Source of the DNA: Megalopta genalis
Taxonomy: Eukaryota > Arthropoda > Insecta > Hymenoptera > Halictidae
Assembly: GCF_051020955.1 (NCBI RefSeq)
Contig: NW_027476765.1
Span: 79,520 to 143,519, forward strand
DNA: 64,000 nucleotides
Direction of reading: 5' to 3'
Positions 51,001-62,283 of the stretch are shown here, one piece after another (position 1 is the first letter of the stretch; every line of letters starts with the position of its first letter). The translations under genes and the position numbers were made by a program. The notes beneath the pieces are model-generated. The model was given only the letters and a program-made list of their open reading frames with translations, searched no databases and was not told the origin of the DNA.

Positions 51001-53040
51001 CAAGTATTTGAAGCTAAACCATTTGTTTCGGATGGATTTGAAGATAAGCCTTCTACGTCGCATTGATTTAAATCTAAATCGTGTGTATGGCATGGATTTG
51101 AATCTAACTCGTTTGTTTCGCCTAAATTTGAAGTTAAATCATGTATATCACAAGTATTTGAAGCTAAAGCATTTGTTTCGCATGGATTTGAAGATAAGCC
51201 TCCTACTTCGCATTAATTTGAAGCTAACCCGATTGATTCGACTGCATTTGAATCTATATCACTTCTTTCGCAATTATCTGAAGATAAATCATTTCTTTCT
51301 CATGTATTTGAAGCTAAGCCGTCTATTTCGCATTGATTTGAATCTAAATCATGTGTTTCGCTTGGTTTTGAAGCTAACTCGTTTGTTTCGCATGCAGTTG
51401 AAGCAGAATCATGTATATCACAAGTATTTGAAACTAAATCATATGTTTCGCATGGATTTGAAGCTAACTCGTTTTTTTCGCCTGTATTTGGAAATAAATC
51501 ATGTATATCACAAGTATTTGAAGCTAAACCATTCGCTTCGCATGTATTTGAAGCTAAGCCTTCCACTTCGCATGAATTCGAAGCTAAATCATGTGTTTCG
51601 ATTGGATTTGAAGCTAACTCGTTTGTTTCACATGCAGTTGAAGCTAATCATGTATATCACAAGTATTTAAAGCTAAACCATTCGTTTCGCATGGATTTGA
51701 AGCTAAGCCTTCTACTTCGCATTGATTTGAAGCTAAATCATGTTTGTCGCTTGGATTTGATGCTAACTCGCTTGTTTCGCATGCAGTTGAAGCTGAGTCA
51801 TGTATATCACAAATATTTGAGGGCTAAGCCATTTGTATCTCATGTTTTCGAAGCTAAGCCGTCTACTTCGCATTGATTTGAAGCTAAGTCATGTGTTTCT
51901 CATGGAATTGAAGCAACACGTTTCTATCGCATGGATTTAAAGCTAACTCGTTTGTCTCGCCTGCATTTGAAGCTAAATCATATATATCACAAATATTTGA
52001 AGCTAAACCATTTGTTTCGCATGGATTTGAAGTTAAGCCTTCGACTTCGCATTGATTTGTAGCTAAATCATGTGTTCCGCCTGGATTTCAAGATAACTCG
52101 ATTGTTTCGCATGCAGTTGAAGCTAAATCATGTATATCGCAAATATTTGAAGCTAAACCATTTGTTTCGCATGGATTAGAAAGTAAGCCTTCTACCTTGT
52201 ATTGATTTTAAGCTAAATCATGGGTTTCGCATGGATTTAAAGCTAACTCGATTATTTCGCATGCATTTGAAGCTAAGCCTTCGACTTCGCATTGATTTGA
52301 AGCAAAATCAAGTATTTCGCTTGGATTTGAAGCTAAATCATGTGTTTCGCTTGGTTTTGAAGCTAACGCGTTTGTTTCGCATGCATTTGAAGCTGCATCA
52401 TGTATATCACAAGTATTTGAAGCCAAAACATTTGTTTCGCATGAATTTGAAGCTAAGCCTTCTACTTCGCATTGATTTGACTCTAAACCATGTGTTTCGC
52501 TTGGTTTTGAAGCTAACTCGATTGATTCGTCTGCATTTGAATCTATATCACTTATATCGCAATTATCTGAAGAAAAATGATTTGTTTCTCATGTATTTGA
52601 AGCTAAGCGGTCTATTTCGCATTGATTTGAACCTAAATAATGTGTTTCGCTTGGATTTGAAGCTAACTCGTTTTTTTCGCCTGTATTTGGAGATAAATCA
52701 CGTATATCACAAGTATTTAGAGCTAAACCATTCGCTTCGCATGGATTTGAAGCAATGCCTTCAACTTCGCATTGATTTGAAGATAAATCATGTGATTCGC
52801 TTGGATTTGATGCTAACTCGTTTGTTTAGCATGCAGTTGAAGTTAAATCATGTATATCACAAGTATTTGATGCTAAACCACTTGTTTCACATTGATTTGA
52901 TGATAAGCCTTCTACGTCGCATTGATTTGAAGCTAAGCCTTCTATTTCGCATTGATTTGAATGTAAATAATGTGTTTCGCTTGGATTTGAAGCTAACTCG
53001 TTTGTTTCGCATGCAGTTGAATCTAAATAACGTATGTCCC
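51001..53040. repeat. Left-type satellite reappearing right of the core
   Basis: The left-side signature with gattcgactgcatttgaatc returns near 51,233, with a variant (gattcgtctgc) near 52,524. I did not see it between about 24 and 51 kb. Segment 51,885-52,335 matches 10,070-10,520 (offset 41,815). The stretch that follows to about 52,790 resembles 4,850-5,170 and 8,975-9,290. Ordinary subunits; no gene. Confidence 0.8.
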
Positions 53041-53830
53041 AAGTATTTGTAGCTAAACCATTTGCGTCGCATGGATTTCAAACAAAACCTTCTACATCGC
53101 ATTGATTTGCTGCTGAATCATGTGTTCCGCATGGAATTGAAGCTATCTCGTTTGTTTCGTCCGCATTTGAAGCTATGCCACTTATATCGCAAGTTTCTGA
53201 AGCTAAATCATTGGTTTCGCATGGATTTGAAGCTACACCTTCTACATCGCATTGAATTGATGCTAAATCATGTGTTTCGCATGGATTTGAAGCTAACTCA
53301 TTTGTTTCTCCTGCATTTGAAGCTATATCACTTATATCGCATGTATCTGATGCTAATTCATTTGTGTCGCATTGATTTGAATGTAAATCTTCTACATCGC
53401 ATTTATTTGAAGCTAAATCGTGTGTTTCGCATGGAGTTGAATCTAAGTAACATATAGGATAAGTACTTGTTGCTAAACCCTTTGTTTCACATGGATTTGA
53501 AGCTAATCCTTCTACTTCGAATTGATTTGAAGCTAAACCTTCTACATCGCATTGATTTGCTGCTGAATCATGTGTTCCGCATGGAATTGAATCTAACTAT
53601 CATAAATGATAAGTATTTGTTGCTAAACCCTTTGTTTCACATGGATTTGAATCTAATCCTTCTACTTCGAATTAATTTGAAGCTGTACCTTCTACATCGC
53701 ATTGATTTGCTGCTGAATCATTTGTTTCGCATGGAATTGAAGCTAACTGGTTTGTTTCGTCTGCATTTGAAGCTATGCCACTTATATCGCAAGTTTCTGA
53801 AGCTAAATCATTGGTTTCGCATGGATTTGA
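53041..53830. repeat. Divergent satellite subfamily
   Basis: The subunits keep the 30-bp length but many are unlike the rest of the window. B units read tgctgaatcatgtgttccg. A units contain ccttctacatcgc. D units read aacatataggataag or tatcataaatgataag. E units contain aaaccctttgtttcacatg. Part of this is itself repeated at exactly 150 bp (53,471 and 53,621). It is probably an older or separately evolved lineage. No gene is visible. Confidence 0.8.
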
Positions 53831-55899
53831 AGCTAAGCCTTCTACTTCGCTTTGATTTGAAGCTAAATCATATGTTTCGCTTGGATTTGAAGCTAACTCG
53901 ATTGTTTTGAATGCAGTTGATGCTAAATCATGTATATCACAAGTATTTGAAGCTGAACCATTTGATTCTCGTGAAAATTAAGCTAAACCATGTGTTTCGC
54001 TTGGATTTGAAGCTAAGCCTTCTACTTCGAATTGATTTGAAGCTAAATCATGTGTTTCGCTTGGATTTGGAGCTAACTCGTTTGTTTCGCATACATTTGA
54101 AGCTAAATCATGTATATCACAAGTATTTGAAGCTAAGCCATGTGTTTCGCTTGGATTTGAAACTAAGCCTTCTACTTCGCATTGATTTGAAGCTAAATCT
54201 TGTGTTTCGTATGGAGTTGACGCTAACTCGGTTGTTTCGCCAGCATTCGAAGTTATATCACGTATAATCGCAAGTATTTGAAGCTCAGTCATTCTTTTCG
54301 CATGGATTTGAAGCTAAGCCTTCTACTTCGCATTGATTTGAAGCTAAATCATATGTTTCGCTTGGATTTGAAGTTAACTCGTTTGTTTCTCCTGCATTTG
54401 AAGCTAAATCACGTATATCACAACTATTTGAAGCTAAACTATTTGTTTCGCATGGATTCGATGATCAGCTTTCTATTTCGCATTGATTTGAAGCTGAATC
54501 ATGTGTTTCGCTTGGATTTGAAGTTAACTCGTTTGTTTCGCCTGCATTTGAAGCTATATCACTTATATCGCAAGTATATGAATCTAAATAATCTGTGTCG
54601 CATGGATTTGATGCTAATCCTTCTACTTCGCATTGATTTGAACCTAAATCATGTGTTTCGCATGGATTAGAAGATAACTCGTTTGTCTCGCATGCAGTTG
54701 AATCTATATCACTTATATTCGTAAGTATTTGAAGCCAAATAATTCGTTTCGCATGGATTTGAAGGAAAGCCTTCTACTTCGCTTGAATTTGAAGCTAACT
54801 CGTTTGTTTCGCATGCATTTGAACCTGTATCACTTATATTCGAAAGTATTTGAAGGTCAATCATTCGTTTCGTATGGATTTGATGCTAAGCCTTCGGCTT
54901 CGCATTGATTTGAAGCTAAATCATGTGTTACGCTTGGATTTGAAGTTCACCCGTTTGTTTCGCATACAGCTGATGCTAAATCATGTATATCACAAGTATT
55001 TGAAGCAAAACCATTTGATTCGCATGGATTTGAAGCTAACTCGATTGTTTCGCCTGCATTTGAAGCTATATCACTTATATTCGCAAGTATTTGACGGACA
55101 ATCATTCGTTTCGCATGAATTTGAAGCTAAGCCTTCTACTTCGCTTTGATTTGAAGCTAAATCATGTGTTCTCTTGGATTTGAAGCTAACTCGTTTGTTT
55201 CGCATGCATGGGAAGCTAAATCATGTATATCACAAGTATGTGAAGCTAAGCCATGTGTTTCGCTTGGATTTGAAACTAAGCCTTCTACTTCGCATTGATT
55301 TGAAGCTAAATCATGTGCTTCGCTTGGATTTGAAGCTAATTCGGTTATTTCGGATGCAGTTGAAGCTAAATCATGTATATCACAAGTATTTGAAGCTGAA
55401 CAATATGTTTCGCATGAATATTAAGTTAAACCATGTGTTTCGCATGAGTATTAAGCTAAACCATGTGTTTGGAATGAATTTGAAGCTAAATCATGTGTTT
55501 CGCATCGATTTGAAGCTAACTCGTTTGTTTCACATACATTTGAAGCTAAATCACGTATATCACAACTATTTGAAGCTAAACTATTTGTTTCGCATGGATT
55601 CGATGATCAGCCTTCTATTTCGCATAGATTTGAAGCTAAATCATGTATATCACAAGTATTTGAAGCATAACCATTTGATTCGGATGGATTTGAAACCAAG
55701 CCTTCCACTTCGCATTGATGTGAAGCTAAATCATGTGTTTCGATTGGATTTGAAGCTAACACGATTGTTTCGCATGCAGTTGAAGCTAAATCATGTCTAT
55801 CACAACTATCTGAATCTAAACCATCTGTTTAGCGAGAATATGAAGCTATGAAACTAAACCATGTGATTTGCATTAATTTGAAGCTAAATCATTTGTTTC
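53831..55899. repeat. Mixed satellite leading into the LTR-bearing duplication
   Basis: Core-type units (gattctcgtgaaaattaa near 53,963) are mixed with a segment at about 54,485-55,031. That segment matches the array just right of the LTR at about 58,282-58,828 (offset 3,797). Near 55,842-55,855 the 8-bp insertion marker gaagctatgaaact appears, shared with 20,641-20,654. No gene is visible. Confidence 0.8.
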
Positions 55900-57579
55900 G
55901 GTTGGATTTGAAGCTAACTCGTTTGTTTCGCATGCAGTTGAAGCTAAATCACGTATATCACAAGTATTTGAAGCTCAACCGTTTGATTCGCATGGATTTG
56001 AAGCTAACCCATCTACTTCGCATTGATTTGCAGCTAAATCAAGTGTTTCGCTGGGATTTGAAGCTAACTCGTTTGTTTCGCATGCAGTTGAAGCTAAATC
56101 ATGTTTATCACAAGTATCTGAATCTAAACCGTTTGATTCGCATGGATTTCAAGCTAAGCCTTCTACTTCGCATTGATTTGCAGCTAAATCATGTGTTTCG
56201 CTTGGTTTTGAAGCTAACTCGTTTGCTTCGCTTGCAGTTGAAGCTAAATCATGTATATCAAAAGTATTTGAATCTAAAGCATTTGTTTCTCATGGATTTG
56301 AAGCTAACCCTCCTACTTCGCATTGATTGGATGTTAAGTCATGTGCTTCTCTTGGATTTGAAGCTAAGTTGTTTGTTTCGCATGCAGTAGAAGCTAAGTC
56401 ATGTTTATCAAAAGTATTTGAAGCTAAAGCATTTGTTTCGCATGGATTTGAAGCTAACTCGTTTGTTTCGCCTGCATTTGAAGCTATTTCATGTATATCG
56501 CAGGTATTTGAATCTAAATCATGTGTTTCGCTCGGATTTGAAGCTAAGCCTTCTACTTCGCATTGATTTGAAGCTAAATCATGCGTTTGGAATGGATTTG
56601 AAGCTAACTCGATTGTTTCCCGTGCATTTGAAGCTATATCACTTATATCGCAATTATCTGAAGATAAATCATTTGTTTACATGTATTTGAAGCTAAGCCT
56701 TCTACTTCGCATTGATTTGAAGCTAAATCATTTGTTTCGTAGGTATTTGAAGCTAAACTATTGGATTTGCATGGATTTGAAACTAATACTTCTATTTCGC
56801 ATTGATTTGAAGCTGAATCATACGTTTTGCATCGATTAGAATCTAACTCGTTGGTTTGCCTGCATTTGAAGATATAACACTGATATTCGCAAGTATTTCA
56901 AGGTCAATCATTCGTTTCGCATGGATTTGAAGCTAAGCCTTCTACTTCGAATGGAGTTGTAGCTAAGCCTTCTACTTCGCATTGATTTGAATCTAAATCA
57001 TGTGTTTCGCATGGATTTGAATTAAAATCGTTTGATTCACCTGCATTTGAAGCTATATCACTTATATTCGTAAGTATTTGAAGGTCAATCATTCGTTTCG
57101 CATGAATTTGAAGCTAAGCGTTCTACTTCGCATTAATTGGAAGCTTAATCATGTGTTTCGCATGGATTTGAAGCTAAGCCTTCTACTTCGCTTGAATTTG
57201 AAGCTAAATCATGTGTTCGGCATGGATTTGAAGATAACTCCTTTGTTTCGCATCCAGTTGAAGCTAAATCATGTATATCACAAGTATGTGAAGCTAAACC
57301 ATTTTATTCGCATGGATTTGAAGCTAAGCCTTCTACTTCGCATTGATATGAAGCTAACTCGTTTGTTTCGCATGCAGTTGAAGCTAAATCATGTATATCA
57401 CAAGTATTTGAAGCTGAACCATATGATTCTCATGAATATTAAGCTAAACCATGTGTTTCGCATGAATATTAAGCTAAACCAAGTGTTTCGCATGAATTTG
57501 AAGATAAATCATGCTGTTCACATGGATTTGAAGCTGACTCGTTTGTTTCGCCTGCACTTGAAGCTATATCACTTATATC

Positions 57580-57584
57580 GCAAG
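57580..57584. repeat. Target-site duplication GCAAG, left, LTR copy 1
   Basis: The five bases GCAAG precede the TGTT start of the insert and recur directly after its AACA end. They belong to a D subunit (cttatatcgcaag). A 5-bp target-site duplication is usual for Ty1/Copia and Ty3/Gypsy LTR retrotransposons. Confidence 0.9.
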
Positions 57585-57707
57585 TGTTACGGCCAAGTGG
57601 CCAGGATTTATGGCAGGGGCCATGTGCTTGGGTACCCGGACGGTATGGGTCTGTCCCGGGCCGTTCCCGGGCACATGCGGCACCGTCATAACGTCTCCTG
57701 GTCCTTG

Positions 57708-57873
57708 ATTACGGTCCAGTCAATTACGGTTGGGTCTGGCATTGTTCGGGCACGTAGGCCCATCAGCGCGGGATGTCTAGCAGGAGTTATTTTGCCACTC
57801 TCCCTCCTAAATCCCGGCCCACCGTTTTGGGGCAGACTCACTGGATTTGGAATTGCAGTGATTGGACCGTAAT
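57708..57873. repeat. 10-bp inverted repeat inside the LTR, copy 1
   Basis: The sequence attacggtcc at 57,708-57,717 is the exact reverse complement of ggaccgtaat at 57,864-57,873. A related attacggt lies at 57,723-57,730, and ttacgg also occurs at the LTR start. Repeated short motifs of this kind are common in the U3 part of LTRs, where they can act as promoter elements. Function here is inference. Confidence 0.6.
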
Positions 57874-57890
57874 TCCTTGCCGCCCACCCT

Positions 57891-57900
57891 AGGTAAAGAG
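57891..57900 (+). promoter_or_regulatory. Possible degenerate TATA region of the LTR
   Basis: The run aggtaaagag, in an otherwise G+C-rich stretch about halfway along the LTR, sits where a U3 core promoter could lie. The purine-rich stretch follows on its 3' side. It is not a good TATA match, and the LTR strand is not proven, so this is a weak suggestion. The equivalent site in copy 2 is 61,953-61,962. Confidence 0.2.
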
Positions 57901-57946
57901 AAGTAGGGAGGACCGAGGTGATATTAGGCATGACTCCGGTCCTCTA

Positions 57947-58075
57947 GGGGACAGAAAAGACGGAACAGACAGACAGAAAGCACAGAACATCAGAAGAGTA
58001 CAGAACATTTTTAGAGCTTCAGATGAGAACACCTTAGACTTTCAGACAGAACAGAACAGAAGACATAGAGAGATA
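57947..58075. other. Purine-rich cagaac/cagaca tract in the LTR, copy 1
   Basis: About 130 bases are dominated by A and G with repeated cagaac, cagaca and agaacag words. This contrasts with the G+C-rich first half. If the LTR reads on the plus strand, the tract would fall in the R/U5 part or transcribed leader. On the opposite strand it would be a CT-rich leader. The role is unknown. The same tract is at 62,009-62,137 in copy 2. Confidence 0.5.
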
Positions 58076-58216
58076 CGCGTACGGGTTAGGTTGCGTGTTA
58101 CAAATAGAGTACTAGCATTTGATTTAGTCCGACTACAGTGGGTGGTCCTTCGAGTTAGTCGGCACCAAGTGCAATATTCAGAGGATCTCCGTCATCCATC
58201 TGATGAGTCCTCAACA

Positions 58217-58221
58217 GCAAG
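58217..58221. repeat. Target-site duplication GCAAG, right, LTR copy 1
   Basis: GCAAG directly follows the AACA end of the LTR and continues as tatttgaatc, the expected second half of the interrupted D subunit. Confidence 0.9.
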
Positions 58222-59350
58222 TATTTGAATCTAAACCATTTGTTTCGCATGGATTTGAAGCTAAGCCATCTACTTCGCATTGATTTGAAGCTGAATCATG
58301 TGTTTCGCTTGGATTTGACGTTAACTCGTTTGTTTCGCCTGCATTTGAAGCTATATCACTTATATCGCAAGTATATGAATCTAAATAATCTGTGTCGCAT
58401 GGATTTGATGCTAATCCTTCTACTTCGCATTGATTTGAACCTAAATCATGTGTTTCGCATGGATTAGAAGATAACTCGTTTGTCTCGCATGCAGTTGAAT
58501 CTATATCACTTATATTCGTAAGTATTTGAAGCCAAATAATTCGTTTCGCATGGATTTGAAGGTAAGCCTTCTACTTCGCTTGAATTTGAAGCTAACTCGT
58601 TTGTTTCGCATGCATTTGAACCTGTATCACTTATATTCGAAAGTATTTGAAGGTCAATCATTCGTTTCGTATGGATTTGATGCTAAGCCTTCGGCTTCGC
58701 ATTGATTTGAAGCTAAATCATGTGTTACGCTTGGAATTGAAGTTCACCCGTTTGTTTCGCATGCAGTTGGTGCTAAATCATGTATACCACAAGTATTTGA
58801 AGCAAAACCATTTGATTCGCATGGATTTGAAACTGAGACTTCTACTTGGCATTGATTTGAAGCTACATCATGCGTTTCGCATGAATTTGAAGCTAACTCG
58901 TTTGTTTCGCATGCATTTGAAGCTATATCACTTGTATTCGTAAGTATTTGAAGGTCAATCATTCGTTTCGCATGAATTTGAAGCTAAGCCTTCTACTTCG
59001 CATTAATTGGAAGCTTAATCATGTGTTTCGCTTGGATATGAAGCTAACTCGTTTGTATAGCAGGCAGTTGACGCTAAATCATGTATATCACAAGTATTTG
59101 AAGCAAAACCATTTGATTCGCATGGATTTGAAACTGAGACTTCTACTTCGCATTGATTTGAAGCTGAATCGTGTGATTCGCTTGGATTTGAAGCAAACTC
59201 GTTTGATTCGAATGCAGTTGAAGCTAAATAATGTATACTACAAGTATTTGAAGCTAAACCATTTGTTTCGCATGGATTTGAAGCTAAGCCTTCTACTTCG
59301 CACTGATTTGCAGCTAAATCATGTGTTTCGCTTGGATTGGAAGATAACTC

Positions 59351-59961
59351 GTTTGCTTCGCTTGCAGTTGAAGCTAAATCATGTATATCAAAAGTATTTG
59401 AATCTAAAGCATTTGTTTCTCATGGATTTGAAGCTAACCCTCCTACTTCGCATTGATTGGATGTTAAGTCATGTGCTTCTCTTGGATTTGAAGCTAAGTT
59501 GTTTGTTTCGCATGCAGTAGAAGCTAAATCATGTTTATCAAAAGTATTTGAAGCTAAGGCATTTGTTTCGCATGGATTTGAAGCTAACTCGTTTGTTTCG
59601 CCTGCATTTGAAGCTATTTCATGTATATCGCAGGTATTTGAATCTAAATCATGTGTTTCGCTCGGATTTGAAGCTAAGCCTTCTACTTCGCATTGATTTG
59701 AAGCTTAATCATGTGTTTCGCTTGGATTTGAAGCTAACTCGTTTGTATCGCATGCAGTTGACGCTAAACCATTTGTTTCGCTTGGATTTGGAGCTAAGCC
59801 TTCTACTTCGCACTGATTTGCAGCTAAATCATGTGTTTCGCTTGGATTGGAAGATAACTCGTTTGTTTTGCATGCAGGTGAGGCTATATCACTTATATTC
59901 GCAAGTATTTGAAGCCAAATCATTCGTTTCGCATGGATTTTGAAGCTAAGCCTTCTACTTC
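59351..59961. repeat. Spacer satellite between the two duplicated segments
   Basis: About 59,350-59,705 matches 56,220-56,575 (offset 3,130) and 60,282-60,637, so this part is a third copy of the LTR-proximal left flank. 59,706-59,961 is ordinary satellite with a 31-bp D variant near 59,900. The duplication breakpoints fall in this interval at positions that keep the subunit register. No gene is visible. Confidence 0.8.
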
Positions 59962-61641
59962 GCATTGATTTGAAGCTAACTCGTTTGTTTCGCATGCAGT
60001 TGAAGCTAAATCATGTATATCACAAGTATTTGAAGCTCAACCGTTTGATTCGCATGGATTTGAAGCTAACCCATCTACTTCGCATTGATTTGCAGCTAAA
60101 TCAAGTGTTTCGCTGGGATTTGAAGCTAACTCGTTTGTTTCGCATGCAGTTGAAGCTAAATCATGTTTATCACAAGTATCTGAATCTAAACCGTTTGATT
60201 CGCATGGATTTCAAGCTAAACCTTCTACTTCGCATTGATTTGCAGCTAAATCATGTGTTTCGCTTGGTTTTGAAGCTAACTCGTTTGCTTCGCTTGCAGT
60301 TGAAGCTAAATCATGTATATCAAAAGTATTTGAATCTAAAGCATTTGTTTCTCATGGATTTGAAGCTAACCCTCCTACTTCGCATTGATTGGATGTTAAG
60401 TCATGTGCTTCTCTTGGATTTGAAGCTAAGTTGTTTGTTTCGCATGCAGTAGAAGCTAAATCATGTTTATCAAAAGTATTTGAAGCTAAGGCATTTGTTT
60501 CGCATGGATTTGAAGCTAACTCGTTTGTTTCGCCTGCATTTGAAGCTATTTCATGTATATCGCAGGTATTTGAATCTAAATCATGTGTTTCGCTCGGATT
60601 TGAAGCTAAGCCTTCTACTTCGCATTGATTTGAAGCTAAATCATGCGTTTGGAATGGATTTGAAGCTAACTCGATTGTTTCCCGTGCATTTGAAGCTATA
60701 TCACTTATATCGCAGTTATCTGAAGATAAATCATTTGTTTACATGTATTTGAAGCTAAGCCTTCTACTTCGCATTGATTTGAAGCTAAATCATTTGTTTC
60801 GTAGGTATTTGAAGCTAAACTATTGGATTTGCATGGATTTGAAACTAATACTTCTATTTCGCATTGATTTGAAAATGAATCATACGTTTTGCATCGATTA
60901 GAATCTAACTCGTTGGTTTGCCTGCATTTGAAGATATAACACTGATATTCGCAAGTATTTCAAGGTCAATCATTCGTTTCGCATGGATTTGAAGCTAAGC
61001 CTTCTACTTCGAATGGAGTTGAAGCTAAGCCTTCTACTTCGCATTGATTTGAATCTAAATCATGTGTTTCGCATGGATTTGAATTAAAATCGTTTGATTC
61101 ACCTGCATTTGAAGCTATATCACTTATATTCGTAAGTATTTGAAGGTCAATCATTCGTTTCGCATGAATTTGAAGCTAAGCGTTCTACTTCGCATTAATT
61201 GGAAGCTTAATCATGTGTTTCGCATGGATTTGAAGCTAAGCCTTCTACTTCGCTTGAATTTGAAGCTAAATCATGTGTTCGGCATGGATTTGAAGATAAC
61301 TCCTTTGTTTCGCATCCAGTTGAAGCTAAATCATGTATATCACAAGTATGTGAAGCTAAACCATTTTATTCGCATGGATTTGAAGCTAAGCCTTCTACTT
61401 CGCATTGATATGAAGCTAACTCGTTTGTTTCGCATGCAGTTGAAGCTAAATCATGTATATCACAAGTATTTGAAGCTGAACCATATGATTCTCATGAATA
61501 TTAAGCTAAACCATGTGTTTCGCATGAATATTAAGCTAAACCAAGTGTTTCGCATGAATTTGAAGATAAATCATGCTGTTCACATGGATTTGAAGCTGAC
61601 TCGTTTGTTTCGCCTGCACTTGAAGCTATATCACTTATATC

Positions 61642-61646
61642 GCAAG
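61642..61646. repeat. Target-site duplication GCAAG, left, LTR copy 2
   Basis: This is the same five bases in the same D subunit as at 57,580-57,584. The identical target and flanks show that copy 2 was not an independent insertion. Confidence 0.9.
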
Positions 61647-62278
61647 TGTTACGGCCAAGTGGCCAGGATTTATGGCAGGGGCCATGTGCTTGGGTACCCG
61701 GACGGTATGGGTCTGTCCCGGGCCGTTCCCGGGCACATGCGGCACCGTCATAACGTCTCCTGGTCCTTGATTACGGTCCAGTCAATTACGGTTGGGTCTG
61801 GCATTGTTCGGGCACGTAGGCCCATCAGCGCGGGATGTCTAGCAGGAGTTATTTTGCCACTCTCCCTCCTAAATCCCGGCCCACCGTTTTGGGGCAGACT
61901 CACTGGATTTGGAATTGCAGTGATTGGACCGTAATTCCTTGCCGCCCACCCTAGGTAAAGAGAAGTAGGGAGGACCGAGGTGATATTAGGCATGACTCCG
62001 GTCCTCTAGGGGACAGAAAAGACGGAACAGACAGACAGAAAGCACAGAACATCAGAAGAGTACAGAACATTTTTAGAGCTTCAGATGAGAACACCTTAGA
62101 CTTTCAGACAGAACAGAACAGAAGACATAGAGAGATACGCGTACGGGTTAGGTTGCGTGTTACAAATAGAGTACTAGCATTTGATTTAGTCCGACTACAG
62201 TGGGTGGTCCTTCGAGTTAGTCGGCACCAAGTGCAATATTCAGAGGATCTCCGTCATCCATCTGATGAGTCCTCAACA
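61647..62278. mobile_element. Solo LTR, copy 2 (632 bp, duplicated with its flanks)
   Basis: Read side by side, this copy has the same length and shows no difference from 57,585-58,216. It has the same TGTT/AACA ends and the same 10-bp inverted repeat (61,770-61,779 and 61,926-61,935). The 3,430 bp between the two LTRs is pure satellite without PBS, gag-pol or polypurine tract, and each LTR has its own complete GCAAG pair. The two are therefore duplicated solo LTRs, not the ends of one element. Confidence 0.9.
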
Positions 62279-62283
62279 GCAAG
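62279..62283. repeat. Target-site duplication GCAAG, right, LTR copy 2
   Basis: GCAAG follows the AACA end, then tatttgaatc resumes the D subunit, exactly as in copy 1. Confidence 0.9.

Larger units (their letters stand above)
57585..58216. mobile_element. Solo LTR of an LTR retrotransposon, copy 1 (632 bp)
   Basis: This non-satellite insert starts TGTTACGGCC and ends CCTCAACA, with TGTT/AACA inverted ends and 5-bp flanking repeats. It is clearly richer in G+C and CpG than the array. Excising it with one GCAAG rejoins a perfect D subunit, which fixes both boundaries. No internal region, primer-binding site, polypurine tract or polymerase sequence adjoins it, so it is a solo LTR, normally left by recombination between two LTRs. 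Short open frames across it (for example 57,686-57,931 minus) show no recognisable domain. Family assignment is open; the ends and target-site length fit Ty3/Gypsy or Ty1/Copia. Orientation is uncertain, with a weak preference for plus. Confidence 0.9.
55900..59350. repeat. Segmental duplication copy 1 (4,062-bp spacing), carrying a solo LTR
   Basis: This ~3.45-kb stretch recurs at 59,962-63,412 at a constant offset of 4,062 bp. I found about eight substitutions and no indel. Checked sites include 56,158, 56,398, 56,428, 56,653, 56,812, 56,813 and 56,960. All lie left of the LTR; none was found inside the LTR or in the ~1.1 kb right of it. Composition is ordinary satellite plus the 632-bp LTR. 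The duplication is recent and was one event in which the LTR was a passenger. Confidence 0.92.

Noticed and set aside
49973..51670. A 565-codon open frame in the right part of the core
   Set aside because: It spans several different HOR fragments and the core/left-type boundary, which a real gene would not respect.
57078..57872. An open frame with a non-repetitive C-terminus ending inside the LTR (also 61,140-61,934)
   Set aside because: The change in composition is simply the satellite frame running into the solo LTR. The LTR part shows no recognisable domain and is duplicated with it.
57686..57931. An 81-codon minus-strand frame inside the LTR (also 61,748-61,993)
   Set aside because: It is short, lies wholly within a solo LTR, and has no recognisable domain. 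Chance open frames of this size are common in G+C-rich sequence.
58189..58216. A hammerhead ribozyme (ctgatgagtcc near a gtc), as in retrozymes
   Set aside because: Only the CTGATGA box is present. The matching stem II strand and GAAAC box are absent before the LTR ends, so no catalytic core can form.
57585..62278. One complete LTR retrotransposon with both LTRs
   Set aside because: The 3,430 bp between the LTRs is satellite without PBS, gag-pol or polypurine tract. Each LTR has its own GCAAG pair and the same flanking subunits.
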